From: Ascaphus truei
Taxonomy: Eukaryota; Chordata; Amphibia; Anura; Ascaphidae
Assembly (NCBI GenBank): GCA_036426205.1
Contig: CM071568.1
Coordinates: 35,691,623 to 35,755,622, forward strand
Direction of reading: 5' to 3'
Length of the DNA: 64,000 nt
A program made the translations under genes and the position numbers. The number at the start of each line of letters is the position of its first letter. Position 1 is the first letter of the stretch. Below, piece after piece: positions 22,061-33,339 of this stretch. The notes beneath the pieces are model-generated. The model made no database searches. It had not been told where the DNA came from and was given only the letters and a program-made list of their open reading frames with translations.

Positions 22061-22370
22061 CAGAGACATTACATGCTGTTTTAATATATTGACTTTCTCT
22101 CAGTACTGTGGGACAGCATTGACTTCTGATTCTACTGGGTGCAATTTCTATGTATTGCTTTTTAGATTAACATCTATCCTTGTTTTGTTTATCTAACTCA
22201 GTATCTACACCTCATTAGCCCCTATATTATAGAATATCTGAAACAAGTTTACAGCAGTTTCTTGTTGCACCAAATACATTATTTATCATAGATTATTGTT
22301 TTTTTGTGTTAAAACCAGCATTGAGGCTGCACATACATGAACTAATTTACCCTAAATTTTCTGCACACTT
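22061..22370. other. No feature seen
   Basis: AT-rich single-copy-looking sequence before the CT microsatellite. Confidence 0.5.
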
Positions 22371-22420
<50 letters not shown>

Positions 22421-22455
22421 CCTCTCCTCTCCTCTCCTCTCCTCTCCTCTCCTCT
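22371..22455. repeat. (CT)n followed by (CTCTC)n microsatellite
   Basis: Pure CT over about 40 bp passing into a CCTCT pentamer array. Frames on both strands are low complexity. Confidence 0.95.
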
Positions 22456-23035
22456 TCTCCACCCACTGTACACACAATGGTGTGTGTATATATATTTTTA
22501 TATATACACACAAAATGCATGTATGCTGTGTGTATGTGTATATACATATACACACATACACAGTGTTTATGTAAAAGGTGCATGTAACGTACATTATTAC
22601 TATGACTGGTATGTTGCAGCGGGACTAACATGGTAACCCACCCATTGTAACACACCAACTGATGCAATAATGTGTGTTACATCTGTTTGTATATGGTGTA
22701 TATATGTTACGTGTGTATATGTATATAATACACACGTATGGTGCACAATAAATGTGTGGTGTGTGATTGGGATATACTGTATATAGTGCTTGTTCACGCT
22801 GTGTACTTCTTGTGTGTGTATTTGGTCTGTGCATATATGTTATGTGTGTACATATGTACTGTATACAGTGTGCATGTTTATTGTCCGTTTGTATGTCTAT
22901 GGTGTGTGTGGCGTTTGTGTATGTGCATGTGTCTGGTGTGCGCATTTGTGTATGGTGCTTGTATTGTGAACGCATCTGAGTATGGTGCGGGTAGCTGGTG
23001 TGTGCATCTGTGTATATGGTGTGTGGGCCACCTGG
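22456..23035. repeat. TG-rich cryptic simple sequence
   Basis: Degenerate TGTGTATA/TGTGTGTG sequence over nearly 600 bp. The frames of 70-154 residues here (Cys/Val-rich on plus, His/Thr-rich on minus) are by-products of the repeat. Confidence 0.7.
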
Positions 23036-23740
23036 TTCTTGGGCCAGTTTGTTTGGCTTGCCCCCTGTCAGCCCCTGATGGTACTCCACTTATTGTATCT
23101 GTGTCTGGATACATTTCCCCACTCTGCATCAAAAATTGAAGCTTGAAGTTTATGTGAAGGTTCCCGAGTAGAGTACAAATAAACCTTGTTCCAGCATGGT
23201 GTGGATTCTAACCACATATAGCTGCTCTACTGTTATAGTTGTCTGCTGCAGAATTTCCACCTTTACTAGGTTAACCACACAATAAAAGCAGTGTGAAAGA
23301 GACTAAGTGTAATGCCCTTAATCCTCTTACAATTAAGATCCTAAACTTTACTAATCTTATTAATTTTCATATTCCTTTTAGAAAAAGTCAATGTAGATGA
23401 AAAGTGATATTACAAACAGATTTGCAGCATAGTCTGGACTGCTCCATGATAATGAAATATTCCCTTTCTAATTTATCATCAGCATTGCCAAGTCTTTGGA
23501 GCATATGACTGGATAATGCAAATTGAATTTCTGTCTCATTGAACATTTCAGAGTGAATCTAACATGCTTCTTCAAGGGCAGCTCTTGTGGTGCCTCATGC
23601 TTTAGCCATATCCCAGTCCTTTTTGGAAATTTCAAAACTTGGTCCTCTAAAATGGAAAGTACCTGTAAATTTTATAGAAAAAAAGCAGTCAGGTAAAATG
23701 ATTGTTTTAATGCTTAAAGGGAAAGAATCAGATTTCAATC
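23036..23740. other. No gene seen
   Basis: Ordinary AT-rich sequence. The 88-aa frame at its end runs into a microsatellite. Confidence 0.5.
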
Positions 23741-23793
23741 TATTAAATATATATATATATATATATATATACCACACACACATACATACATAT

Positions 23794-23849
<56 letters not shown>

Positions 23850-23855
23850 TTAGAT
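23741..23855. repeat. (TA)n-(CA)n-(TA)n compound microsatellite
   Basis: TA run, then 'cacacacacatacata', then TA again. Confidence 0.95.
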
Positions 23856-23904
23856 TGCAGTGTTCGTAATTGGAAAACTCTCACATTAATTACCTATTTT
23901 TGTA

Positions 23905-24415
23905 TGTGTATATATATATATATATACATGTAGTGGTATCAGTACCGTGTTAGCCGAGCTTCAATAATCAAAAAATAAATAGATGATACCGTTCTGTGAA
24001 AAAAAAAAAAAAAGAATGGCCGCTCATTGGGGGCGGGCTCATATAGAGCCTGGCCGCGCGCCCACAAAGCCTGGGAGCGCGCGCCAATCAGCTGTCAGGT
24101 AGGGGGAGTTTTTTTTTTTTTGCGCGAGCAGGGAAATTTCAGCGCGAGCAGGGAAATTTAAAAAAACAAACACGTGTGCTGCTTGGGCCAATATTTACTT
24201 GCCCGGAGGTTAAATCCACCCGCCCCGGGCGTGTAAATGTGTAGGATTGTCGAACACTGAATATATATATATATATATACATGTAGTGGTATCAGTACCG
24301 TGTTAGCCGAGCTTCAATAATCAAAAAATAAATAGATGATACCGTTCTGTGGCTAACGAAATGCTTTTATTTGTGCGAGCTTTCGAGATACACTGATCTC
24401 TTCTTCCGGCGATGT
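23905..24415. repeat. Two direct repeats (about 90 bp) around a GC-rich insert
   Basis: TA run followed by 'catgtagtggtatcagtacc', 'gtgttagccgagcttcaata' and 'agatgataccgttctgtg' occurs at about 23916-24000 and again at about 24265-24352. The first copy ends in a 15-bp A run and is followed by about 250 bp of CpG-rich sequence; the second continues into 'gctaacgaaatgcttttatt'. The second copy shows the fuller repeat, so the first looks like an interrupted or duplicated end of the same unclassified family. Confidence 0.6.
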
Positions 24416-24783
24416 TACAATGAATGAAGCAAGCAAAAGCTATACTATAAACAGTGTCTATTGGAATGTTATCTGTGCTGGTCCTTCCCCCTGTTGGATG
24501 TGTTTTATGGCTAGAGGTGTCAAAAGGTTCCGCTTCACAATATCTAAAGCAGCAATCCCGCCTGGGATCTTACCTGATCCGCAGTCCCTCAATGTCCAGG
24601 TACCTTCATTCCAGCAATCTTATACATTGGAGGGGAGGTGTTCCCTACCTGTCTTCTGGGTTAGGGGGGGTTCCGATGTTTCCTGTGTGAAGCTTGAGTC
24701 AGATCTGGAAGAAAGCAGTATAAGTTATTTCGGTGTAGTATAGGACAGTTAAGATATACAGGGTAAATAAGACATCCAGATCC
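24416..24783. other. No gene seen
   Basis: Two overlapping frames of about 100 residues have no domains and are not supported. Confidence 0.4.
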
Positions 24784-25016
24784 AGAGTGAGAGACAGACA
24801 GAGTGTGGGTGAGAGAGACAGACAGAGTGTGGGGGAGAGAGACAGAGAGATTGTGGGGGAGAGAGACAGAGATAGTGTGGGGGAGAGAGAGAGAGAGGTA
24901 TAGAGGAGAGAGACAGGGAGAGTGTAGAGGAGAGAGACAGGGAGAGTGTAGAGGAGAGAGACAGGGAGAGTGTAGAGGAGAGAGAATATATGTATGTATG
25001 TATGTATGTATGTAAC
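24784..25016. repeat. GA-rich minisatellite plus (GTAT)n
   Basis: Units such as 'gtgtgggggagagagacaga' and later 'gtgtagaggagagagacagg' repeat about ten times, followed by five or six GTAT units. The Ser/Leu-rich minus-strand frames are repeat by-products. Confidence 0.9.
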
Positions 25017-26202
25017 ACGTGTCGTCGTCGTCCCCCCAACCTCACTTAGGGACCAGTGTATGGGAGTGGGTGCATTCCCTCGCTGGTATGGTGCTCTACC
25101 ATTGGTTTGCAGAAGGTCTGAGTAGTCTGCTTGATGGTATGAGACATGACAGGACTGGCTCGCACAGGTCTCTGGGTTCTTCACAATGGTGTCAGTGCCT
25201 CCAGCAGTGATGGATCCCATGAAGTGTAGGTGTCAGCCCCCATCACAACACAATTTCCTCCCTCCTCCCTCCTGACACATTTTTCACTCTCCTTCACCCT
25301 AGCCAGGGCTAGGGCTCAGAGAGGGGGCATACACAATCTCACCCTCTCCAGGGCTGAGGTGAACTCCTCTAACTTTTAGGCTACTCCCCTAGAAACGTCT
25401 GGAGCGCTGTGTGCATTCTTCTTCTTTTCGTTGTTTGGTGAGATCGTCCTTGGGTGATCTCACATATGGATTTTTGGGAGTTTCTCCACGCGTCCAGCTG
25501 CAAGGGGGTCACACCATATGATTCATATCATCTGACAGCTCGACCGTGACTTCTATGTTTCTTTGCATTCAGGTGGTGGGTGGTAAATAATATAATTAAT
25601 TATAAATTAATTAAACATATGGTAATCTCAATGTAGTCTCTCTTTTTGCTCTTCTGTATATCTCTCTGCTCTTCTGTAAATGCTTATCTTTGGCTCCATG
25701 CCTGCCTCCAGACACAGTACAACTTTCTATTCCCCTGCTGACCCAACACAAAATATAATCAGGGCAAGGAATGGTCAGCTTTATAGGAGGTGAGAAATGC
25801 TACATAGCAAGTCAAGTGGAAAACAATAACAAAGCTTTGACTAATTTTTGTTTCAGGCTAAGAATGCTGATCCGAGCTGCAGGCTAAATTTTGTTTGTAT
25901 AGTGAAGCTTGGAGGAAGGCAAGGTGTATTAGCACATTCTGAGCTTGTTCATCTCTACTAATAAAAAAACTTTAATATTATTGTATTATTTTTTATTGTT
26001 TATATATATTTTTATTTTTATTCACTCTCCATGCCTTTTTTTTACTCTCTGAATCTCTCTATCTCATAAAACCCATGGTTTCTGGTCACATCAACACACA
26101 GCAGAATGAAATGGCAGAAGGTCACATTTCCTATTTATACTGTATGTTGCCATTTTAGCAAATATGTTCCAGCACTGCTAGTTTAAAAAAAAAATTATAC
26201 CA
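25017..26202. other. No gene seen; unclassified
   Basis: 25.2-25.55 kb has an LTR-like composition, but no matching ends were found. The rest is AT-rich. Confidence 0.4.
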
Positions 26203-26770
26203 ACTGTGACAGGATCTTTCCCCGGTTTAAAAAGGCAGCACAACTAGAGCCTCTCTATAGTTGATGAGTCCAGCAAGGAGCTAGTCACAGTCAATTAGCC
26301 AGTCTCCACCTGGCTCATCAAGCAGGTTTAAAGGTGTGCTGCACAAAGTATCAGGGGTTTTCTAGCCTAGAAGAACTGGGAACCAGACCTTCTATTTCAG
26401 GGTGAAGCAGACCCATAAACTCACTAAAGGGTGTTACTCCCCCCCCCCACCCCACCCCACCCCACCCCACCCCACGGACACCAACCCAGATCTGGAGACT
26501 GATTTAAAGATCCCTTTCTTCCAGGACCTCTTTGGACTTTGGGGTCTGAAGTTGGCAAGCGACCAACCCTCCAAACCCTGCAAATAGGGACTGGGAAGTG
26601 AGTTCGCCCTTACAAAGGGACAGGTCTGTTTGATTTGTTTTGCTGACATGAAGCTTTATTGTTTTGAAGCTGTGAGCTAAATAAATGCAACTGTTTATTT
26701 TCCCAGTCTATGTCTCCCTGGTTGTACCTCTGCACTCGTCTCCAATACAACCATTCAACTTATTTTCTGT
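26203..26770 (+). mobile_element. Candidate solo LTR
   Basis: Begins TGTGACAGGATC and may end near CTGTCA at 26764-26770, giving short inverted ends TGACAG/CTGTCA. It contains 'ggtttaaaaaggc' as a possible TATA region and AATAAA near 26682 ('gctaaataaatgc') as a possible poly(A) signal. A (CCCCA)n tract lies at 26441-26475. No target duplication is seen, so the call is tentative. Confidence 0.35.
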
Positions 26771-27833
26771 CAAAAGATAGCAGGAAGCAGTAATTATATG
26801 AAATCAAATGCATTTGGGGCTTCTGTGATAATTTTCACAAATGAAAAACTGATGGAAAAACAATAGAAAAGTAAGGACTCGTGGACCAATTAGGAGTGAG
26901 GCGACTTTATCCTGGCAATGAAAAGTTACAGAATGTGATTTTTGTTCTTTGTTGTGGTTGTTGGAAACGTGCTCATTGGTCAAATTCAAGTTCGGAGGTG
27001 GAGCTTGTTTGAGAGTGTACTTGCTGAGTTAGCAAGTTAGGTTCTGGTCTATGAGCGAACACTTTGCATTCCATTTAAATGTAACTACATTTCTGTTACT
27101 CACCATCAGTAGAGCTAGGAAAACAGCAGCCTGACACGAGAAGGACAATGAACAGACTTGGTGGAAGAGAAGGACAGGTGTAACCAAGCTGCTGGGCACA
27201 ATCAAGAAGGCAGGAATGTCAGGCTGCATGGACAGCATGAGGGAGAGGAGACCATTGCACATATCAGGTGTACAAGGAAGAGACAAAAGCCTGACAATGT
27301 CACGGAGGGAGGTCGAATCAGGACAGCAGCGGGCAGTGAGAGTTGCTGAAGGTTTTTCTTTGCAGAGGGGCAAAAGTGAAAAGAGGAGCCTTTTGATGAA
27401 GGCACATCTGCAGCTACAAGGTGAAGAAAAGAGAAATAAGCTGAAATGCCCAGATGCAGCAGAGGTTAGGCTCTGGTTGATGAGTATAAGCCTTATAGGA
27501 TATGGAGGTTTTTTTCAGAATAAAGTGAGCAATGAAGTTGAGACTGTTGCTATTGCCAATTAGCAGGGAAAATATTAGTATGGGGGATCTGGCTGGAGTT
27601 TTATAAAGTTGTTGAGCAATCTATATGGCTCACAGTCGAAACTTAGTAAAGTTGTACAGCAATGTGTTATGGTTGCAACAGCTATGTGGTTGCAGCTTGT
27701 TCGCAGCATTTATGTTATTTCGACACAATTTGGGGGGCTTTAAAGAGGTATGACAGTATGGCATGGGGGATATATGATAAGCAATTCCGTCAGAAGATGG
27801 TGGTAAGAAAAAATGGAAATGTTATTGTAACAC
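26771..27833. other. No gene supported
   Basis: Frames of 60-115 residues on both strands around 27.0-27.6 kb overlap one another and lack recognisable domains. Confidence 0.4.
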
Positions 27834-28559
27834 ACTTTCCCCCTCCCCCTTGGGAGATGTGTAGCTACAGCGTATGTGTGGTGCAATAGCTGTGGCTCAG
27901 GGAACCTGGGGCGCACCTGGATCGGTGCACAGTAGCACCTCCACCTGTACTGGATTCTATATATAGAATAACCCCCGTTACAGGACACATAATAAAGAGT
28001 ACACAATGGGTCACGTAGAACAAATGTACTATAAACGCTAATATATGGTTACCGCTAACCACAAGCCTCGCACGGCCGTAACCCCTCACCGTGTTCCCAA
28101 CACTTTGTCCACACCTCTGTAGTGTTCACTCCAAAGTACTGCGGTACCCCTGGGCACACAACCACCCTGGTGTCCACAGAGAAAACCCACCCAAAGGGTG
28201 AGACAGTGCTACCCCACTAATGTGTGAACAGTTGGTGCACTTGGAGTACCTGCCTAGGTGCTCCTGCACCCAGGTATGGCCAGAAGATGAAGGGGATCCA
28301 CTGATCCCAGAGATGTTGGCATAGCCTCTGCCTTTATGTTGGGTGGGTCCGCGTGGATGGTACCACTTTTAGAAGTCTTTTTGATTGCAGGTGTCTGGTC
28401 CCAGATCACCTGTGAAGAGGATACCACTGTGTCCTGTCTTTGTCCGTCACACTGGTACTACAGGGCAGTGTCCCTATCTATGGGCCTGTCCCTGCAGAAA
28501 CCACAAGATGAGGTGAGATGAGCCTTGCTGGGGCCTAAGGAGGTCTCTGGCCTAGTGCA
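27834..28559. mobile_element. Putative LTR / terminal part of gypsy-2
   Basis: On the minus strand a long purine tract (27861-27838, AAGGGGGAGGGGGAAAG) is followed by TGTGTTAC, the layout of a polypurine tract and LTR start. The sequence up to 28560 adjoins an inverted leader segment of the same element. Exact LTR borders cannot be fixed from one copy. Confidence 0.4.
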
Positions 28560-28840
28560 GGTGTCACCTGCTTCGGAAGGTTAACTCTGACCGGGATATA
28601 TACACAGGCTTTCCGGTCCTCTTTTTGGCTAAAACCCTTAGCCGCGACCGCTATATTCTATTCTCAAAACTTGGTCCTGACGCTTGACTTCGTCTCTGCA
28701 GGGCAGGCTTTCTTAGCTCCGAAAATGAAGCCGGTTGCTCTACTTTTCGCAACAGAGCAACTCGAAAAACCCACCCTAGTGTCATCGACACAAGCCACTA
28801 GATGGTCTGGTTCTCTGAGTCGGCCAACTCCTTACATACC
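28560..28840 (+). mobile_element. gypsy-2 leader segment, inverted relative to the element body
   Basis: This 280-bp piece is the reverse complement of 38.95-39.21 kb. Shared stretches include 'tagccgcgaccgct', 'ctctgcagggcag', 'gttgctct' and 'cgacacaagccactaga'. At 39 kb it precedes gag in the minus direction; here it points the other way, so the left end of gypsy-2 was rearranged. Confidence 0.75.
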
Positions 28841-28964
28841 CTCTGCTGTTCTATCTTCAGCATGGAGGAAGGAGGAGCGACCAATCAGAGCATGGGAATT
28901 CCCTCCTACTAGCCAATAGAGATGGGGCTCATCTCTTGATGGCATCTCTTCTAACTCCTCTATT

Positions 28965-29110
28965 AACTGCTTCACCTCTGCTGATACACTTTAGGCATTC
29001 TCATGCAGGGGTCACAGATCCCCAGGTGATCAGTAATATGGGTCCTGCCCAGCTTATCCATGAACAGGACCTTGTACTGCTCTAACATAGCTCGTGTGTG
29101 CACCTGCTGG
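28965..29110 (-). pseudogene. gypsy-2 reverse transcriptase, N-terminal stub after integrase
   Basis: Minus-strand translation reads 'AMLEQYKVLFMDKLGRTHIT' followed by 'DH', then after one frameshift 'VSAEVKQLIEELEEM'. This is the sequence pattern at the start of Ty3/gypsy RTs (GRT..TDH..., ...EV...I.ELEEM). It lies downstream of integrase, not upstream. The rest of RT and RNase H is deleted. Confidence 0.7.
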
Positions 29111-29228
29111 GGTGCCGTGTGCTGGGGACCTACAGTATCTCTACCTGCTCTACTGTGCCCCTATGCTAGCTTCCCCTAGGAGATCGGGCAGAGCTTGGCA
29201 TGCCGGGTCCCCCATCGGTGGGCTACAG

Positions 29229-30441
29229 TTAGCAAGTACAGATGCCGAACTCGCAAAATATGCTTTCAACATATTTATGACTCCCTGTCTCTTGATCTAG
29301 CTGTACAAAATAGTTGCACTCGTTCATCTGCCGGAGTACAGTATATGGGCCAGCCCAGGCAGCCATGAGTTTGTTCTGCTGAGTGGGCTTCAGAACAAGC
29401 ACTTGCTGCCCAGGGATGAACGCTCTGCTATGGGCATTTTTGCCATGCCAATTCTTCTTCTTGGTCTGAGCATTCTTCGGGTTATCCTCTGCTAACCCCA
29501 TGAGCCTTTATAAAAGGTCCCTGAGTTCTTCTACATACTGTAGCATCAGTATCAGTAGTCTCCCCTTCCCATCCCTCATGGAACAGGTCATGCGGTCCTC
29601 GGACCCTGCGACCAGATAGGAGTTCAAAGTTGAGAACCCGGTGGACTCTTGCAGTACCTCTCGGTATGCAAACTGCAAATGCTGTAAATGAGCCTCCCAG
29701 TCTCCCTGTTAAGCTTCTATATATGCTCGCAGCATCTGCTTCAGGGTTCCATTGAACTGCTCACACAGTCCGTTTGTCTGGGGGTGGTAAAGAGTAGTGT
29801 GTAGGGTTGTCACCCCGCACACCTTCCAGAGACAGTGGAGCAATTTAGACATGAATTGCATCCTTTAATCGGTTAGAATCTCACCAGGGAACCCTACTCT
29901 AGAAAAAAACCCTATCAAAGCTTTTGCTACCTTTTCAGCATTTATCGATGACAGTGTCACAGCCTCAGGGTACCTGGTTGCAAAATCAACCACTGTGAGG
30001 ATGTAGCGCTTCCCTGTCCAGCTAGAAACCATAAGGAGTCCCACTAGGCATACCGCTACCCTCTGAAAAGGCTCACTGATCACCGGTAGTGGGGTCATGG
30101 GACCTTCACAGGGTTACTCGACTTGCCTTCCCCCGGCCAGTAGAAATGTTGCAATAGCTGTGCTCTATTGTGGGTGACCCCTGATGCCCTGCTAGTGGAA
30201 TGGAGTGGTCTACCTGCAATAACTGCTGCCTATACTTCCTGGGTACCACAAACTTTCTCCTACCAGTCCATACTCTGTCTGGAGCATCAGGGGCATGCTC
30301 TCTGTACAGGAGCCTACGATGCAAGAGATACCGAGCTGACCCAGTCTCAGAGACAGACTCAATCGCCCGAAGTCTCATGCGCTCTAAGCTGGGATCAGAT
30401 CGCACTGCTTCTCTGAACCGTGCACCTAGCTCTGGCCACAT
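29229..30441 (-). pseudogene. gypsy-2 integrase, broken
   Basis: In minus-strand order: 30441-30106 holds the HHCC entry ('RKFVVPRKYRQQLLQVDH' and 'HQGSPTIEHSY', with Cys partners degraded). 30098-29865 holds the start of the catalytic core ('EPFQRVAVCLVGLL', 'RYILTVVDFATRYPEAVTL', 'VGFPGEILTD', giving core Asp positions; the first Asp region reads AVCLVG where AVDIVG is usual). 29501-29229 is the C-terminal GPY-type module ('AAWAGPYTVLRQMNECNYFV'). The middle of the core is poorly preserved. No RT lies upstream: the protease-side region comes straight before it. Confidence 0.85.
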
Positions 30442-30798
30442 GCTCAGTCACTAAGTTTGGGTATGGGGAAACAGGTAAGTTGGAAGGAAGGTCAGGAAAC
30501 AGTACAGACTCAGTCTGGTTTACCTGCCCGGTCTCCACGGGGACCTCAGGATTCATTGGTCCCAAATGCAGGGGGATGGTGATCTCCTCAGTCGGCATGG
30601 GTACCAAAGGCTCCCCTGCCTGGGCAAGTGCCCAACTCTGACTCCTGGTGACTGCAGCCACAGGAGCATCTTCATCAGCAAAAGAGCAGATGAGGTATCC
30701 CAGGTTATTACAGAATAGCACCTCAATATCTAAACCTGGCAGAACACTTCATCCCTCATTCCTTTACTGGCACCCCAGTCGAGAAACACACAGGTGAC
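30442..30798 (-). pseudogene. gypsy-2 linker between protease and integrase
   Basis: Frame 30721-30395 carries 'SWALAQAGEPLVPMPTEEI' and acidic/proline-rich sequence but no RT motif. The linker between protease and integrase is therefore only about 100 residues. Confidence 0.6.
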
Positions 30799-30981
30799 CT
30801 AGATTGACCTAGGTCCCCCATATGGCATGGTGACCTGCATCCCTGTACCCAGGAGCAGGTCCTCTGAGCTGACCATATCAGGTCGCACCACAGTGATTGT
30901 AGCACCTGAGTCGATCAAGCCGGCTGCCTGGTGATCTCCAATGGTCACTGGACACAAATACTTTCTCCAGACATCATTCAC
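30799..30981 (-). pseudogene. gypsy-2 aspartic protease fragment
   Basis: 'DHQAAGLIDSGATITVVRPD' contains the DSG active-site triad of retropepsins (with A-T after G), preceded by 'CPVTIGD'. Retroviral-type proteases act as dimers and cut the polyprotein. Later protease motifs are lost. Confidence 0.85.
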
Positions 30982-31425
30982 CTGCAGCTTGATGGCTGCA
31001 ACTGGATGTCAGCTCACCTCCTCCGCTGCGCCAGCTGGAGATGATGTAGGGACCGCCGCCTGAGTCCTCAGCTGTATCTGTGGACGGCTGCTCACTGCTC
31101 CTGTGTGGGTACCAGTTCCAAACAGCCAACTGTTTTTGCAGCTTGGGTACATTGCCCCAGAGTGGGGTTGATGGTATGGTTTAGATCGGGGCAATCTGGC
31201 TTCAGATACCTGGTCCAGTGGCACTGATAGCACCAGCTCTCATGCACAAATTTTGTGGGCTTGGCTGAACTCCCCCTGGCAGGAGGCTTGGTCCTCCAGG
31301 TCGGGGTAGGGTGAGCAGCCTCAGCCGCATAGGGTGCCCGAGTCGGGACTCCCCCCGGCAGGAGTGGGTGCCCGCTTTGCATACTGCGGGATAGTTTTCA
31401 CAAACTCACCCGCCATCATTTTAGC
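30982..31425 (-). pseudogene. gypsy-2 gag C-terminus with zinc knuckle
   Basis: 'ESWCYQCHWTRYLKPDCPDL' is a variant CCHC knuckle, in which a Tyr or Leu replaces the canonical His or is shifted. Upstream, the frame near 31410-31330 reads 'MMAGEFVKTIPQYAKRAPTP', typical of the gag end. Zinc knuckles bind the RNA genome. Confidence 0.7.
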
Positions 31426-31497
31426 CTTTGTTAAGACCGCCCGTGTCACCCACATGGAATTTGCATCCCTGCTAGCCCTGCATGGATCAAGAGGTAC
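31426..31497 (+). pseudogene. Inverted gag piece of gypsy-2
   Basis: On the plus strand this reads 'KTARVTHMEFASLLALHGSR'. The same gag segment at 38.64-38.73 kb reads on the minus strand ('KTARDTHMEFASQLDLHGSR'). An inversion breakpoint must lie near 31.42 kb. Confidence 0.75.
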
Positions 31498-31703
31498 AAG
31501 GTCACCAAATTCCGCGGACTACTGTACCTCATCTTTCGGGAGCAATGCTTGTAGGTGTCTGCCCAAAGTAAGGGAGTGGATGATTGACCACAAGCCCAAT
31601 CATCCACTCACCTTTACTTGGACAGACACTGTAAGAATTCCTCCCAAAAGATGAGGTACAGTAGTCCGCGGAATTTGGTGACCTTGCACCCCTTGATCCA
31701 AGA
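31482..31703. repeat. 220-bp near-perfect palindrome within gag
   Basis: Left arm from 'ggatcaagaggtacaaggtc' faces right arm 'gaccttgcaccccttgatcc', and 'ccgcggactactgtacctcat' faces 'atgaggtacagtagtccgcgg'. The centre is at 'gattgaccacaagcccaatc' near 31595. Both arms begin with the gag codons for GSRG, so the palindrome is gag sequence duplicated head to head. Confidence 0.85.
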
Positions 31704-32565
31704 AAAAAGGGGGGGATGGGGAGCACTGGTGAAAAATCTGATAAATACCTAAAAAGGTTGTTGTAAAATGCTCTATGTCAATCTCAAGGGTTTTGAGGGT
31801 GTAGAATAAATTTTAACACTCACAAGCCTTGTTGCGAATGCTGCTGCATATAAAGGTATCTTTTGGGCTCACTTTTCCTCTTCTTTTCTTCTTGGTCTCC
31901 TTCTGTCTTCTGGATACTTCGGCGCCTTGCGTCTGTAATTTCTTTTCCTACTTCTTTGATGTTCGTCCACACCCTCGGAATAAAAATGCACACAAAATGT
32001 ATGAGCAAAAGTGATTTATCAGAAGATATCAGGATGTAGAGCAAGAATATAAATAAAACACTCTCACGGGCATATGTGCGTGCGCTCTAGGGGATGGTCT
32101 CTTAGTCTTTATGGGGCAGTCGCTTTAATGTGAAGTAAACGCTCTAAAAACAGAAGGTTAAAAGGCCACACCTCAGTTAAAAGGCAGAAAAAAATAAATT
32201 GTATTACTCACACGGACCAAGTGTGAGTGCACACTTGGAATGGTATTTTTAGTTCTGCTTCTATGGTCCAGCGGGGAGAGGTCCACTGGTGCTAAACGTG
32301 GGTCCTCACCCCCCCCCAATGGGTCAAAAAGGTCTGAGCCCGATAGATACAAGGCTAAAGTCTTTTATTGAATTGACAGTTACCACAACAGTCACAGTAA
32401 CTCAGCCGTGAGTTACTCTGTGGAAAAGTAAAAAAGCCAGTCTTTGGGAAATCGAGCGGGCTGTGGTGCATGCAGTGAACTGCCTCCGCGTTGGATGTAG
32501 CGCTGCACGTCCACGTGTCCTGCTCCGAGCGGTGGCTGGTAGGACCAAAAATGTTGGGGTATTTT

Positions 32566-32601
32566 GAGCTACGCGTTTCGCTTTTGGGCTTCCTCAGGCT
32601 C
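32566..32601 (-). ncRNA. Hammerhead ribozyme motif (c), PLE-C left, canonical class
   Basis: Minus strand: stem I GAGC (32601-32598) pairs perfectly with GCUC (32569-32566). Core CUGAGGA (32597-32591), extra A, stem II GC/GC around CCAAAA (shortened by one base against the right copy), GAAA, stem III segment ACGCGU, and A at the cleavage position. All core bases fit the consensus. Confidence 0.7.
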
Positions 32602-33339
32602 CGTAATTCGAATGGCTGGGCTCGCTGTTCTGTTATAATAGTGCGGCCGGCATTCTACTACAACCCCCTAATTACGTTGATTTATGATCGGTATCAGCTG
32701 TTCTTCACTGATTATGTATACAGTGTGACAGCATAACGTTTCTGCTTCACTACACATATATCGTAAACTCTGTATTAATTTAGGGGATTTTTTGACCTCA
32801 TGTGGGTTTCTTCATTTAAGCTGTACCATTACTGTCTGATAGGCTATTAGTGCTTTATAATACACAATGATTTAACATATAATTGGCTAGAGAGTGTCCC
32901 CTCCTTCTCTCGACCTTTAATATTCAGGCAACTCTAAGGCTTGTCTAGTAAAAAATATTAAAAATATTTAATATAAATAATTAATTAATTACGAAATCAT
33001 GCATAGTGTAAAAGTGTTAACCACTCTGTCACTAAAAGATGATGTAATACATGTCTTGAACGGTGATCATACAATGTCTATACATAGCATGTTTTTAAAA
33101 AACGGATTTAAAACACAATTTGGACTTTTAATCAAAAAACATTTTATACGGAAATTTAAATACATTTAAATTACGAATATAAATAAATCTCTAAAAAACT
33201 ACAGACATTTTTCTTTAACAACGTAAAACATTACTAACAAATGTTACTAAAATATGGACTCATCTCCTTAAGATGTTTTGTGGGATGAAACAGATTATAA
33301 AGAAAAGCAAACATGCAATCAGTCCTGTTAAGGTGGATA

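Noticed and set aside
22456..23132. Several frames up to 154 aa in TG-rich DNA
   Set aside because: Cryptic simple sequence; overlapping open frames on both strands with repetitive composition.
27158..27563. Possible host exon near 27.2-27.5 kb
   Set aside because: Overlapping frames in both strands, no domain, no convincing splice pattern.
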